Below are positions 1 to 9,300 of a stretch of DNA of 17,056 bases, in pieces; the first letter of the stretch is position 1, and every line of letters begins with the position of its first letter. Under the pieces are notes generated by a model. The model was not told the DNA's origin, searched no databases, and saw only the letters and a program-made list of their open reading frames with translations. Made by a program: the position numbers and the translations under genes. Origin of the DNA: Gemmatimonadota bacterium (GTDB lineage Bacteria > Gemmatimonadota > Gemmatimonadetes > Gemmatimonadales > Gemmatimonadaceae); the NCBI GenBank assembly GCA_003222065.1, contig QHUV01000013.1, positions 1 to 17,056 of the forward strand, given 5' to 3'.

Positions 1-93
1 CGTCATCGCGGACCAGCGTAGTCCGCGCTGGCGCTTTTGACCTATGACCAGCGCCCGCTACGGAAGTACCCACTGGCTGCGCCCGGGATGACG
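1..93. repeat. Short intergenic palindromic element
   Basis: This stretch lies downstream of the LVIVD gene. Its ends are inverted (CGTCAT at 1-6, ATGACG at 88-93). Inside are competing stems: GCGGAC 8-13 with GTCCGC 20-26, and GCGCTGG 25-31 with CCAGCGC 48-54. No coding signal is evident. It resembles the small dispersed intergenic palindromes common in GC-rich environmental bacteria. That it is repeated elsewhere in the genome is an inference, because only one copy is visible and the left edge of the window may cut it. It could also act as the transcription end of the minus-strand operon, although no T-run is seen. Confidence 0.4.
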
Positions 94-109
94 TTCGTTG
101 CCCTCCCAC

Positions 110-1978
110 TCAGCCTTTTCTTATCAGCTCATCCAGCACGGCGGCCAACTTGCGCACGCGTGTCGGGTCCGTCGCACTCGCAGCCTCCATCTGGAGTTGC
201 GTGGAAAGCTGGGACATTGCCGTGCGCCGCTCGGCGCCGGTCATCGCCTCGATTTGCTCGAGTTGCGCCGTGATCCGAACCAAGCGATCCCGGGCGATTC
301 CATTGCCGCGCGCAAGCTGATCCAGATACGACCGAGCGACGGCGAAGCTCGCCGGCCAAACGAGTAGTGGTTGATCCTGGACGTTCAAGAAGTCGAAGTG
401 CACCGACTTCGCGGCGTCGATCTCGTTCTGCGACAGATAGGCGCTCGGCTTCAGGTCAAAGATGTCGAGTCCGCGTGAGATCTCGGAGCCGACGATGTGC
501 CCGTTGTACCAATACGCCGACCAGTAGCCACCATCGACGAGCTTCGTGGCGTCCATCGGACCGCGGTCGAAGTACGCGATCTCCACCGGGTGCGAGGGAT
601 ACGTCCAGTCGAACACCGAGATGCCGCCCTGATACCACGCCTGCACCATCACGTCGCGGCCAGGAATCGGAATCAACGAGCCGTTATGCGCAACGCAATT
701 TTCCTGCTGTGTTTGTGGAGCGGACAACTTATAATAACTCTTGAAACTCATCTCGTTGCCGCTGATCGTGAAGATCGCGTCGGCGCCCCACTCGTGCTTG
801 TCCGTCGCGCGGCAACGGGGCTGCGACCCGCCGCCCCACTCGTCGGAGAAGAGCACCTTCGAGCCGTCGTTGCTGAACGTCGCCGAGTGCCAGAAGGAGA
901 AGTTCGAGTCGGCAACGGCGCCGATCCGCTTTGGATGGGCGATGTCGTGAATGTCGAGGAGCAGGCCATATCCCGCGCATGCACCGCCCGCGAGGCCCAT
1001 TGCCGGGTACACGGTGATGTCGTGGCACTGCGTCGGCCCGCGTTGCGCGAGCGCGGGATTGAAGGGCCGCGCTGGGCGTGGGGCAGCCACCGCGCCGGAC
1101 CGAGCAGCCGCGGCGCGAGCCGAATCACGCGCCGCGATGTCAGCCGGCGTCTCGGCATGTCTCGCCGGCGCGGCCAAGCTGTCGAAAATACGCGGCGAGC
1201 TGACAATGTGCGCCAGCTCAGGATGCGCGAGCGGCACCTGAATGACCTCGATGCGGAACAGCGCACTGTTCGGATCCTCTTCCGGCAGTGCACCCGAGCA
1301 GCCGGCGAGCTCGTTAGGCGAACGCACTCCGGCAGAGCCCGATACGTAGATGTAGACGTTGAGCGCGTCCCCGGGACTCGACACGACCGTGTGGGTGTGA
1401 GAGCCGCGGCAGGTCTGTACAGTCGTGATGTACTTCGGATTGGCGATGTCGCTGATGTCGATGATGCGAATCCCGCGCGCCCGCTCGTGGCTCACGGTAT
1501 CCACGACGCCCTGCAGACCACAATCGACGCGGCCATTCGTTGCCTCGGCCGAAACGAAGAGAAGATTGCGATACACCGAGACGTCGCTCTGCGACCCGGG
1601 GCAGACGTACGCCGTCTTCAGTGTGGGTTTATTCGGGTTCGAGATATCCCACACCTGCCAGCCGCTGTAGTTGCCCTGGAAGACGTAATTCCCGGTGAAC
1701 GCGAGATCGGAGTTCACCAGCCGCCGATCGCCGGGCGTACTCTCATTCAGGAAATCTTTCGACGGACGCGTCATCGACACGGCGCGGAGGTTCCATATCG
1801 CCTGGCCGGCGTTGAACCATCCGGACGGGAGGCCGATGCGCGGGTCCGGTGAGGGCGGATTCGGCGACATGTCCGGCACGCCCGCGAGCGAGATGCCGTT
1901 CATCGACGACGAGCGAGCGCATGCCGCAAAGGCGAGCACGCCGAGCGAAAGGCACACGGACAACGATTTGAGTCTCAT
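110..1978 (-). CDS. LVIVD-repeat lipoprotein, probably exported
   Basis: The protein has 622 residues. A basic N-terminus and hydrophobic stretch end at a lipobox-like FAAC with Cys20, so it is probably lipidated and exported. Repeated motifs such as VWDISNPNKP, IRIIDISDIANPKY, LLLDIHDIAHPKRI and LDIFDLKPS are typical of LVIVD repeats, which are thought to build a beta-propeller. An Ala/Pro-rich stretch at about residues 265-312 interrupts the propeller, and the last 80 residues look helical. Several Cys residues are present, as is common in secreted proteins. The gene starts 24 nt after the DUF305 gene and is probably co-transcribed with it. Shine-Dalgarno complementarity before the ATG is weak, which fits translation coupled to the upstream gene. 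The molecular function of this family is not established; binding or surface roles are guesses. Confidence 0.85.
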   Translation of the reverse strand: MRLKSLSVCLSLGVLAFAACARSSSMNGISLAGVPDMSPNPPSPDPRIGLPSGWFNAGQAIWNLRAVSMTRPSKDFLNESTPGDRRLVNSDLAFTGNYVFQGNYSGWQVWDISNPNKPTLKTAYVCPGSQSDVSVYRNLLFVSAEATNGRVDCGLQGVVDTVSHERARGIRIIDISDIANPKYITTVQTCRGSHTHTVVSSPGDALNVYIYVSGSAGVRSPNELAGCSGALPEEDPNSALFRIEVIQVPLAHPELAHIVSSPRIFDSLAAPARHAETPADIAARDSARAAAARSGAVAAPRPARPFNPALAQRGPTQCHDITVYPAMGLAGGACAGYGLLLDIHDIAHPKRIGAVADSNFSFWHSATFSNDGSKVLFSDEWGGGSQPRCRATDKHEWGADAIFTISGNEMSFKSYYKLSAPQTQQENCVAHNGSLIPIPGRDVMVQAWYQGGISVFDWTYPSHPVEIAYFDRGPMDATKLVDGGYWSAYWYNGHIVGSEISRGLDIFDLKPSAYLSQNEIDAAKSVHFDFLNVQDQPLLVWPASFAVARSYLDQLARGNGIARDRLVRITAQLEQIEAMTGAERRTAMSQLSTQLQMEAASATDPTRVRKLAAVLDELIRKG

Positions 1979-2002
1979 TGTTGATCGGGTTGGAGTCGGG
2001 TG

Positions 2003-2674
2003 TTATTTGCGCGTGTCGGCGCCAAGCATCAGGCGCATCCGATCTATTTCCGTCGTCTGGTCCGCGTTTACGTCGGACGCGAAGCGGAAGACGTAAAGCT
2101 CCTGGCCCGCACCGGGGCTGGCAAATAGTTGATCGACCATGGTGATCGCACCTTGGTGGTGCTGGATCATGAAGGTCAGGAAGAGGCGGTCGAAGTCCGG
2201 TCCGCGCGCCGCGTCGAGCTGGGACATCTGCTCGGGCGTCAGCATCCCCGGCATCATCGTGGACGGGGACATGCCCGGCATGTCGTGTCCCATCTCGTAA
2301 TGCGCAAGCGGATCCGGCACGTCCTGATGACGCTCGCGGAGCCAGCGTTGCATGAATCCCATCTCGTCACGCTGGGCGACGTCGATGCGCTGAGCGAGAA
2401 TTTTCACGTCGGGCCGTGCGCCGTGACTTTGCGCCCACCCGGCCATAACCACCGCCTGCGCGTGATGGTGGATCATGCCCTGCATGAAGTGGACATCCGC
2501 CGCCGTGAACGCCATCCGGCCGCTGTCCGCGCGCGCCTGTTCAGCTGGTGTGAGCGGCGATGAGCCGCCCGGCTGGACGCTGGTGTGCGCCGATTGGACC
2601 GCGGTCGTGCAGGCCGTGGCCGCAGCGGTCGCGAACAGGCTCACCGCGACTACTGACAGACGCGATCTCGTCAT
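2003..2674 (-). CDS. DUF305 family His/Met-rich exported protein
   Basis: The protein has 223 residues and belongs to DUF305, a ferritin-like helical family that includes the copper-binding CopM protein. An N-terminal hydrophobic segment ends at ATAC (Cys22), a possible lipobox. Two diagnostic repeats are present: MIHHHAQA (His69-71) and MIQHHQGA (His172-173). Between them lies a Met/His-rich loop at about residues 128-144 (HDMPGM, MMPGM) of the kind that binds copper or silver. The ATG at 2674 is preceded by GGAGG at a suitable distance. It is the first gene of a probable two-gene operon with the LVIVD lipoprotein. A periplasmic metal-binding role is inferred from the family and the His/Met clusters. 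No metal exporter or regulator gene lies in this window. Confidence 0.9.
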   Translation of the reverse strand: MTRSRLSVVAVSLFATAAATACTTAVQSAHTSVQPGGSSPLTPAEQARADSGRMAFTAADVHFMQGMIHHHAQAVVMAGWAQSHGARPDVKILAQRIDVAQRDEMGFMQRWLRERHQDVPDPLAHYEMGHDMPGMSPSTMMPGMLTPEQMSQLDAARGPDFDRLFLTFMIQHHQGAITMVDQLFASPGAGQELYVFRFASDVNADQTTEIDRMRLMLGADTRK

Positions 2675-2778
2675 GGATCAACCCTCCAACTCTTCGAGGC
2701 TTGGTTCGTTGACCAGAGAACGTATACCGCAGTGCGGGCGTTGGAAGGGGTTGCCCGCCCGCCTCGCGCAAGGTCAAT

Positions 2779-3136
2779 AGCGTGATCGCGGACGAATCCC
2801 TCGTCGCTTGCGCTCCTCGGGACAAGCACGGACAACAGCCACGGATGGACGCTGACAAAAGAGCGAGAAAAGCTCTGGTACGGATTCAACGGATTGAACT
2901 GATCTGACGGGTCTGTCCCTCAGCCATGAGCCCGGACGATGCTCTTTGGTACGGCACACCGGTCGGGCTCCTGCGCAGCGAAGCGTCCCGAGGTCGTTCA
3001 GAAAGAATATTGTCCGGGCTCGTGGGGCGTGGAGTTATGAAGGCTCACGGAGCAAATCCGTGGAATCCGTATTCAAGCTCTTCGTTTTCGTCCGCGTCCG
3101 TCCGTGCTGTTGTCCGTGTTCGTCCGCGATCACGCT
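2779..3136. repeat. Large imperfect inverted repeat filling a gene-free region
   Basis: The 586-nt stretch between the DUF305 start (2674) and the HdeD-like gene (3261) has no credible gene and is mostly this element. Perfectly paired blocks are 2779-2796 with 3119-3136 (18 of 18) and 2827-2838 with 3107-3118 (12 of 12). Block 2879-2895 pairs with 3055-3071 at 16 of 17. Diverged GGACG-rich sequence links the blocks. The left arm carries about 30 extra nt (2797-2826) that the right arm lacks. The loop holds a further stem, 2928-2937 with 3012-3021 (10 of 10). The arms repeat the short words ACGGATT and CGGACG. No transposase is encoded, so this could be a non-autonomous mobile repeat or a terminator-like cruciform. 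Confidence 0.75.
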
Positions 3137-3260
3137 GTACCAGCCGCGGGATTGCATTACAGACAGCCCAGTTCGCTTCGCGCTCGTAACCCGCTATCGG
3201 CTAAATCGTCCGGGTTATGGCGAAGCGGCCGCGACGTTCGGCTTCGAAGAGGATGGAGGT

Positions 3261-3647
3261 ATGCGCATTCGCCCGTTGACTCGGCACGACGCATGGCGAT
3301 CGATCCCGCAGACGCTCTGTATGCGGGGTATTGGGCTCATGACCCTGGCCGCGTGTGGGCTGCTCTGGCCCGACCTGGTGCTGGTGATCACGCTCGTCGA
3401 CATCGGCATCATCTGTATGTTGTTCGCGCTGGCGGACCTGTTCGTCGCCTCCGCGATCCGGAGGGAATCCACCTCGAGCGCTCGGAAGATCGGAGGACTC
3501 GGGCTGCTCGGCCTGAGTTTCGGCGCGCTCGTGATATCGATGGTCGCGCTGCCGCTGGCGCCGATGCGAGCGGCGGCTCTGATGTGGCTCGGCCTATCCC
3601 TTCGCCGGATCAAAAACCCTCGAGAGCGAGCGGCCGCGGCCGCGTAA
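3261..3647 (+). CDS. Small HdeD/DUF308-like membrane protein
   Basis: The protein has 128 residues from the ATG at 3261, which is preceded by GAGGATGGAGGT. The same frame is open further upstream, but that part runs through the inverted repeat and is not protein-like, so I chose the internal ATG. The N-terminus is polar. Residues about 21-37 and 39-66 are two membrane helices, with the motif RGIG...GLLWPDLVL followed by an acidic residue in ALADLF, as in DUF308/HdeD repeats. Two more hydrophobic stretches follow at about 80-120, and the tail is Arg- and Ala-rich. HdeD-type proteins usually have about six helices, so this is shorter. A role in acid stress cannot be assumed. It is monocistronic and closed by a strong terminator. 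Confidence 0.7.
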   Translation: MRIRPLTRHDAWRSIPQTLCMRGIGLMTLAACGLLWPDLVLVITLVDIGIICMLFALADLFVASAIRRESTSSARKIGGLGLLGLSFGALVISMVALPLAPMRAAALMWLGLSLRRIKNPRERAAAAA

Positions 3648-3662
3648 CGGAGCACTCGTTGC

Positions 3663-3706
3663 ACGGCGGCGAGAGGTCTATGGACCTCTCGCCGCCGTCG
3701 TTTTTT
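3663..3706 (+). terminator. Intrinsic terminator after the HdeD-like gene
   Basis: A perfect 16-bp stem (3663-3678 with 3683-3698) with a 4-nt loop is followed after 2 nt by six T residues at 3701-3706. It begins 16 nt after the stop codon of the HdeD-like gene. It separates that gene from the downstream permease, which must therefore have its own promoter in 3707-3814. I could not identify that promoter with confidence. Confidence 0.93.
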
Positions 3707-3814
3707 GTGCAACCTCGGAAGTACTGTTCCGTAATGGACGCGAACCTACCGCCTTGTGCGACTGTCGAAGCATGGTCGCCGCTGCTCGATCTCTCCCCGT
3801 CTCCCAGGTAAGTC

Positions 3815-6310
3815 ATGCGGAATATCAAGGTGGCGCTGCGGACCCTATTTCGAACGCCGTTCGTGACGGTCGTCGCTATCCTCTCGCTCGCGCTCGGCAT
3901 CGGCGCGAATGCGGCGATCTATTCGCTCTTCAACGAGATGCTGCTCCGACCGCTGCCGGTGGTGCATCCCGAGCGACTCGTCAAGTTCGCCGCGCCTGGA
4001 CCGCACAACGGCCAGACCTCCTGCAACATGGCGGGGGACTGCGACGAAGTGTTCAGCTATCCCATGTTCCGCGACCTGGAGCGCGCGAACACGGCGTTCA
4101 GCGGGATCGCCGCCCATTTCCTGTTCGGCGTGAACGTCGCGATGGCAGGACAGACTGCGGTCAACGGACGGGGCGTTTTCGTCTCGGGCTCGTACTTCCC
4201 GGTCCTCGGCGTGCGGGCGGCGCTCGGCCGCTTGCTGACGCCTAACGACGACCAGGCGATCGGCGGCCACTACGTCACCGTGGTGAGTCACGCCTTTTGG
4301 CAGAGCCAGCTCGGCGGCGATCGTGGCGTTCTCGATAAGCAGATGATCATCAACGGCCATCCGATGACGATCGTCGGGGTTGCGCCGGAGGGCTTCAGCG
4401 GCACGACGCTCGGCGAACGGCCATACGTCTACGTGCCGATCAGTATGCGTGGCGTGATGAACAACGGCTGGACCGGCTTCGACGACCGGCGCAGCTATTG
4501 GATCTACTTATTCGGCCGGCTCAAGCCGGGTGCGACGATCGAGCAGGCGGGGGCGTCGATCAACACGATTTACAGTCATCTTGTCAACGACGTCGAGGTC
4601 CCACTTCAGAAAGGGATTACCCAGAAGACCCTCGCGCAATTCAAGGCGAAGAAGATCTTGCTCACGGACGGCCGAAGAGGGCAGAGCAGTGTGATCAAGG
4701 ACGCGCGCACGCCGCTCGTCATGCTCTTCCTGATCACCGGCATCGTGCTCCTCATCGCCTGCGCCAATATCGCCAACTTGTTGCTGGCGCGAGCCGCGAA
4801 TCGGACGATGGAGATGGCGGTTCGTCTGTCGTTAGGTGCGACGCGCGGGCAATTGATCGGCCAGGTGCTCACCGAATCGGTGCTCCTTGCGGCGATCGGC
4901 GGCGTCGTGAGCGTCCTCGTCGCTCACTGGACGCTCAACGGCGTGGCGGCGATGCTGCCGGCGCGGGCCGTTACTGGGCTCGAGTTCACGTTGAGTCTGC
5001 CGGCGATGTGGTTCACGGCGGTCATCTCGCTGCTGACTGGCCTGTTGTTCGGGATTGTGCCGGCGCTCCAGAGCACGCGCCCCGATCTCGTTACTGAATT
5101 GCGGAACAATTCCGGGAAGTTAGCCGGTGGACGGGGGGCGGCGCGCTTCCGGACGAGCCTCGTTACGGCGCAGATCGCGTTGTCGATGGCGCTCCTCATC
5201 TCGGCCGGACTCTTCATTGAGAGTTTGCGAAACATCAGCCGCGTCGACCTCGGCATCGACATCGAGAACGTGACGACGTTCGGCATCTCGCCGGGAAAGA
5301 GCGCGTACGATTCGGCGCGGACGGCGGCGCTCTTCGCCCGAGTGGAGGAAGATCTGTCGGCGATTCCCGGCGTGCGCGGTGTGACGGCGGCGTCGGTGCC
5401 CCTGATGGCGAACAGCAACTGGGGACGCGGCTTTACCGTGGAAGGATTTCAAAGAGATCCGGATGCCGATAACGGAGCCTCGTACAACGTCGTCGGGCCG
5501 AATTATTTCCACGTGCTTGGCGTACCGCTTATCGCCGGCCGAGACTTCACCGTCTCCGATAACGCCGGCGGCTTGAAGGTGGCGATCGTCAACGAGTCGT
5601 TCGCGAAGAAGTTCAAGCTGGGCATGAACGCGGTCGGCAAGCACTTGTCCGTGGACAACGACTCGCTCAACATCACGATTGTCGGCCTGTCGAAGAACTC
5701 GAAGTATTCCGAGGTCAAGGGCGAGATTCCTCCTGTCTTCGTGCAGCCCTATCGGCAGCTCGACCGCATGGGACAGATGTTCTTCTACGTGCGTGGCGCG
5801 CTGCCGCCGGATCAGATTCTGCGCGCGATAACTCCGGTGATGAAGCGGATCGATCCGAACCTGCCCGTGGAAGACCTCAAGACTCTTCCGCAGCAAGTGC
5901 GCGACAACGTCGCCGTCGACCGAATGATCAGCGTGCTGTCGGCGTCATTCGCCGTGCTGGCAACGTTGCTCGCGGCGGTAGGCCTCTACGGCGTGCTTGC
6001 CTACTCCGTCGCGCAGCGGACTCGCGAGATCGGTGTGCGGATGGCGTTAGGCGCGTCGGCGGGCGTGGTCCGCGGTATGGTGCTGCGCCAGGTCGGAATG
6101 ATGACGCTCGTGGGAGGCGTCATCGGCATCGCGGCTGCGATTGCCTTGGGTCGGGGCGCGCAATCGATCCTTTACGAGTTGAAGGGGTGGGATCCGGCGG
6201 TGATCACCACGTCCGCGCTGCTCCTCGCCCTCGTCGCGATGGGGGCAGGCCTCATTCCGGCGCTCCGCGCGTCGCGCGTGGATCCGATGCAGGCGCTCAG
6301 ATACGAGTGA
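3815..6310 (+). CDS. ADOP/MacB-type ABC transporter permease (orphan)
   Basis: The protein has 831 residues and the duplicated MacB/FtsX permease architecture called ADOP. An N-terminal helix at about residues 15-38 has the motif LSLALGIGANAAIYSL. It is followed by a periplasmic MacB core domain and three helices (about 298-320, 347-372 and 393-418). A second copy then begins with a helix at about 444-470. It continues with another MacB core domain and three helices at about 706-731, 755-778 and 796-817, closing with the typical LIPALRASRVDPMQALRYE tail. Family members move or release lipoproteins, peptides or drugs using a separate ATPase. No ATP-binding subunit lies nearby, so partner and substrate are unknown. 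A short AGGT precedes the ATG. The gene is convergent with the kinase gene. Confidence 0.92.
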   Translation: MRNIKVALRTLFRTPFVTVVAILSLALGIGANAAIYSLFNEMLLRPLPVVHPERLVKFAAPGPHNGQTSCNMAGDCDEVFSYPMFRDLERANTAFSGIAAHFLFGVNVAMAGQTAVNGRGVFVSGSYFPVLGVRAALGRLLTPNDDQAIGGHYVTVVSHAFWQSQLGGDRGVLDKQMIINGHPMTIVGVAPEGFSGTTLGERPYVYVPISMRGVMNNGWTGFDDRRSYWIYLFGRLKPGATIEQAGASINTIYSHLVNDVEVPLQKGITQKTLAQFKAKKILLTDGRRGQSSVIKDARTPLVMLFLITGIVLLIACANIANLLLARAANRTMEMAVRLSLGATRGQLIGQVLTESVLLAAIGGVVSVLVAHWTLNGVAAMLPARAVTGLEFTLSLPAMWFTAVISLLTGLLFGIVPALQSTRPDLVTELRNNSGKLAGGRGAARFRTSLVTAQIALSMALLISAGLFIESLRNISRVDLGIDIENVTTFGISPGKSAYDSARTAALFARVEEDLSAIPGVRGVTAASVPLMANSNWGRGFTVEGFQRDPDADNGASYNVVGPNYFHVLGVPLIAGRDFTVSDNAGGLKVAIVNESFAKKFKLGMNAVGKHLSVDNDSLNITIVGLSKNSKYSEVKGEIPPVFVQPYRQLDRMGQMFFYVRGALPPDQILRAITPVMKRIDPNLPVEDLKTLPQQVRDNVAVDRMISVLSASFAVLATLLAAVGLYGVLAYSVAQRTREIGVRMALGASAGVVRGMVLRQVGMMTLVGGVIGIAAAIALGRGAQSILYELKGWDPAVITTSALLLALVAMGAGLIPALRASRVDPMQALRYE

Positions 6311-6311
6311 C

Positions 6312-6385
6312 GTCGGTGGTCAGCAGTCGGCTGTCCGTCATCGGTGAATTTACCGACAATCGACCACCGACTGCTGACCACCGAC
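6312..6385. terminator. Inverted repeat between convergent genes, probable two-way terminator
   Basis: A perfect 19-bp inverted repeat (6312-6330 with 6367-6385) fills the gap between the permease stop (6310) and the kinase stop (6387). A smaller stem TCGGT/ACCGA lies in the middle, and the sequence between is also loosely self-complementary. The words GGTC and CAGTCGG recur within the arms. No long T-run follows on either strand, so termination in both directions is an inference from position and stem strength. Confidence 0.65.
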
Positions 6386-6386
6386 C

Positions 6387-9300
6387 TCACTCCAATCGAT
6401 CGACTGCGCGCAGCGTCGCCAGCGTCCAGCCTTCGGTGGCTTTGGTCGTTTGAGCGCGGAACTTGACTTTCCGTTCCTTCGATTGACCGTTAGGCGCGAC
6501 CCAGGCGAAGGTGAAGTTGACGTCGGAATTGGCCTGGGCGTCGCGAACGCTGGGACGGCTGATCTGTGGGCGGGTCACGCGGAAATTCGCATCCTGCGAC
6601 CGCACCTTCTCGAGCAGCCAGTCGAGATTCTTCTGGTCGTCTGGGGACTCGACGTACACGACCGCCGCTAACTGCCGTGCATCGTGCTCGCCAACAGCGG
6701 CAACGAACCGGTCGACGCCGCTCCGTAGGGCGGACTGCGCGTCGGAGAACGTGACCACGCGCGCGACGACGCTCACCGCTACGCGCGCACTCTGCTGTTC
6801 ACTCGCGGCGATGATCTCCGTCGACCCTGGCGAGTGCGCGGTCACGGTGCCGTATGCATCCACGGATGCGATGTCGGGACGGAGCGACTGCCAGGTCACC
6901 TTGCGCTCGACAAGGGACTCGCCATTCGGTCCGAGGGGAGCGGCAGTGAGGCGGGTAGTGTCGCCGGGGTGGAGGGTACCCTTGATCTCATTCGTAATCA
7001 GCGAGCTGACGGGAACGCGTCCGGCGAGGGTTACATTGGCGCCAGGCACCACACGAACGACGGTCCGGCCTGTTACGCCCTTCGCCGTGGCGGTGATCGT
7101 CGCTGAGCCTTCTTTGACCGCGACGATCCGTCCGGTGCGCGAATCGATTCGGGCAATCAGTGGAGCGCTGGAGCTCCAGGTAATCGCAGCCGCCTTCGCC
7201 GTCGTGTCTCCGGTGACTCGCGCCCGAAGCGTCGCGCTGTCGCCAACCCGGATCGGCTTGAGCGCGGCGACGACAAGCTTTGCCGAAGGGGTCGCGGTCG
7301 ATTCGGTTGGCGCTACCGCCGCTGGTGCCTGCGTCGGCTGTGTGTCGACCGGGACGACAGCAGCCGGGGGCGCCAGCGTCGTGTCGGCTAACGCTCCGCT
7401 CGCAGCGGCGACCTGCGTTCGGTCGACCGCATCACCCTTGGACGCCGCGACGGCCCAGGTAATCAGTGCGAGCGCGAGGACAGCGACTCCTCCACCAACG
7501 AGACGTCGCGCTCCAACTCGCTCAATGAACGCGAACCGATTTCCAGACGCGGCCTCGGCGTACACTGAAGGTGGTGTCACCGATCGCCACGGCTCGAGCG
7601 CCTCCTGAGCTACCTCGTCGGTCTCCAGCTCCACATCCGGTAGCGCTGCCTCCGAGGGCGCTGCCTCTGATTCAACGGCATTGGTCGCGCCAGCGTCCTC
7701 CACCATTGGGCCCTCGCGGGCGACGATCGCATCGGCTGGAATCTGCTCGTCGACCGGCGCTGGGTGTGTCAGCGCGGACAGACCGACGATCGATGCGCGC
7801 GGATCGCTCCGCGCCATAAGACGACGCGCCTCTTCGAGCTCGAAGACCTGGGTCGACGAAACGTCCCCGTTAGGCATCGCCAGTTCCGGCGGCGGATTCA
7901 CCTCGAGCCGGACCGATGCCTCGACGCCGTCGACGGTGGCGGTGATCGTCGCGCGGCCCTCCCTCAGCGGCAACACGACGCCTTTGCCGTCGACCGAGGC
8001 GACGTATGTCGGATCCGCCTTCCAGTGAATCGGCCGTTCGATGTGTACGCCGCGGGCGCTCACCACCTCGGCGCGGAGATGCACCGGCAGTCCCAAATCG
8101 ACGCGCGCGGGAGGAGGCTCGATGAGTATCTTCGAAACGACGGGCAAGACAATGGCGACGTCCGCGGACGTCAATTTGCCTTCACAATTGCACGTCAGCC
8201 GGGCGATGCCGGCGCTGCGGGCGCGGACGACGCGTTCGCCAACGATTTCGGCAATTGTCGTATCGCTCGATGCCCAGCGCTGAGGCCGATTTGCCAGCTC
8301 GCCGCCCGTGACGTCGAATGCTTTTGCCGCGAGCTCCGCCGACTCTCCGACCTCCAGTACGGAGGGCGTCCTCAGCTCGAGGGTCGCCACCGGTGCCGGC
8401 ATGACTTCGATCCGTGCCATGGCGCGTACGCCTTGCGACTCCGCCCACACGAGTACTTCGCCCGGCGACTTGGCCGAAACGATGCCTTCCTGCGAGACAA
8501 GGGCAATGGACTCGTCGGCGCTCGCCCAGTGCACAGCGGTCGACACCGCCTCGTGACGTTTGTCTTCCGGGGTCGCGACGAGTTGCACGCGATCACCCGC
8601 GTGAACCACGCCGGGCGGTAAGGAAACGCTGATCGTCGCAACCCGCTTGGGAACGATGCTCAGCCGAACGGCATTGCGCACGCCGCTCACCGTCGCGGTG
8701 ATCTCGACTTCGCCGGCGGCAAGCGCCTGCACGACGCCGCGCGACTCATCCACCAACGCGATCTGCTCATCGCTCGACGTCCAGCGCAGTTTGACGCCCG
8801 GCACGGTGTCACCGGAGGGGTTGCGCGGCGAGCCGGTCAGCGTGAAGGAGTCGCCCACCTCGACGACGCGAGGCGGGGCGAAGATCTCGATCGCGGCCAC
8901 GTAAGGGCGCACTTCGTCCGCGGCGCCGGCGTCGGTCGCTGGCACCGGCGTGCTAGGACGTGGCCGCAGCACCTCATCCGAACGGCGGAAGGGCGCGGGC
9001 ATCGAAAGCTCGGCGAGCGCGGTCCGCGCCGGATCACCGTCGCCTAACGGCGCGGCGCTCAACGCCGCAAGCGCATGCTGCACCGACGGCCAACGCTGCA
9101 CCGGATCTTTGGCCAACATGCGCAAGATCGCCTCGTCGAGATCGGCGTCGCAATCCGGCCGTAGCTCGCGAATCGGCGGCGCCGGCTTTTCCGTGTGCGC
9201 GTGCATAACGACGAACGGCGAGCCACTGAACGGAGGCCGTCCGGTGAGCAGCTCGTAGGCGACCAGGCCCAATGAGTACTGGTCGGATGCGGCCGAAACG

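Noticed and set aside
497..1852. A 451-residue open frame on the plus strand opposite the LVIVD gene
   Set aside because: The Arg-, Val- and Ala-rich sequence is typical of an antisense shadow in GC-rich DNA. The minus-strand protein has a signal peptide and clear repeats.
2716..2776. Promoter candidates for the DUF305 operon on the minus strand: TTGACC, and a CCAAC-N17-CGTTC pair resembling an ECF-type site
   Set aside because: TTGACC has no -10 box at the right distance, and the ECF-like pair rests on only a few bases. Neither is strong enough to list.
2946..3260. Upstream extension of the HdeD-like protein from 2946
   Set aside because: It runs through the right arm of the large inverted repeat, and the predicted residues are Arg/Cys-rich with no membrane or domain pattern.
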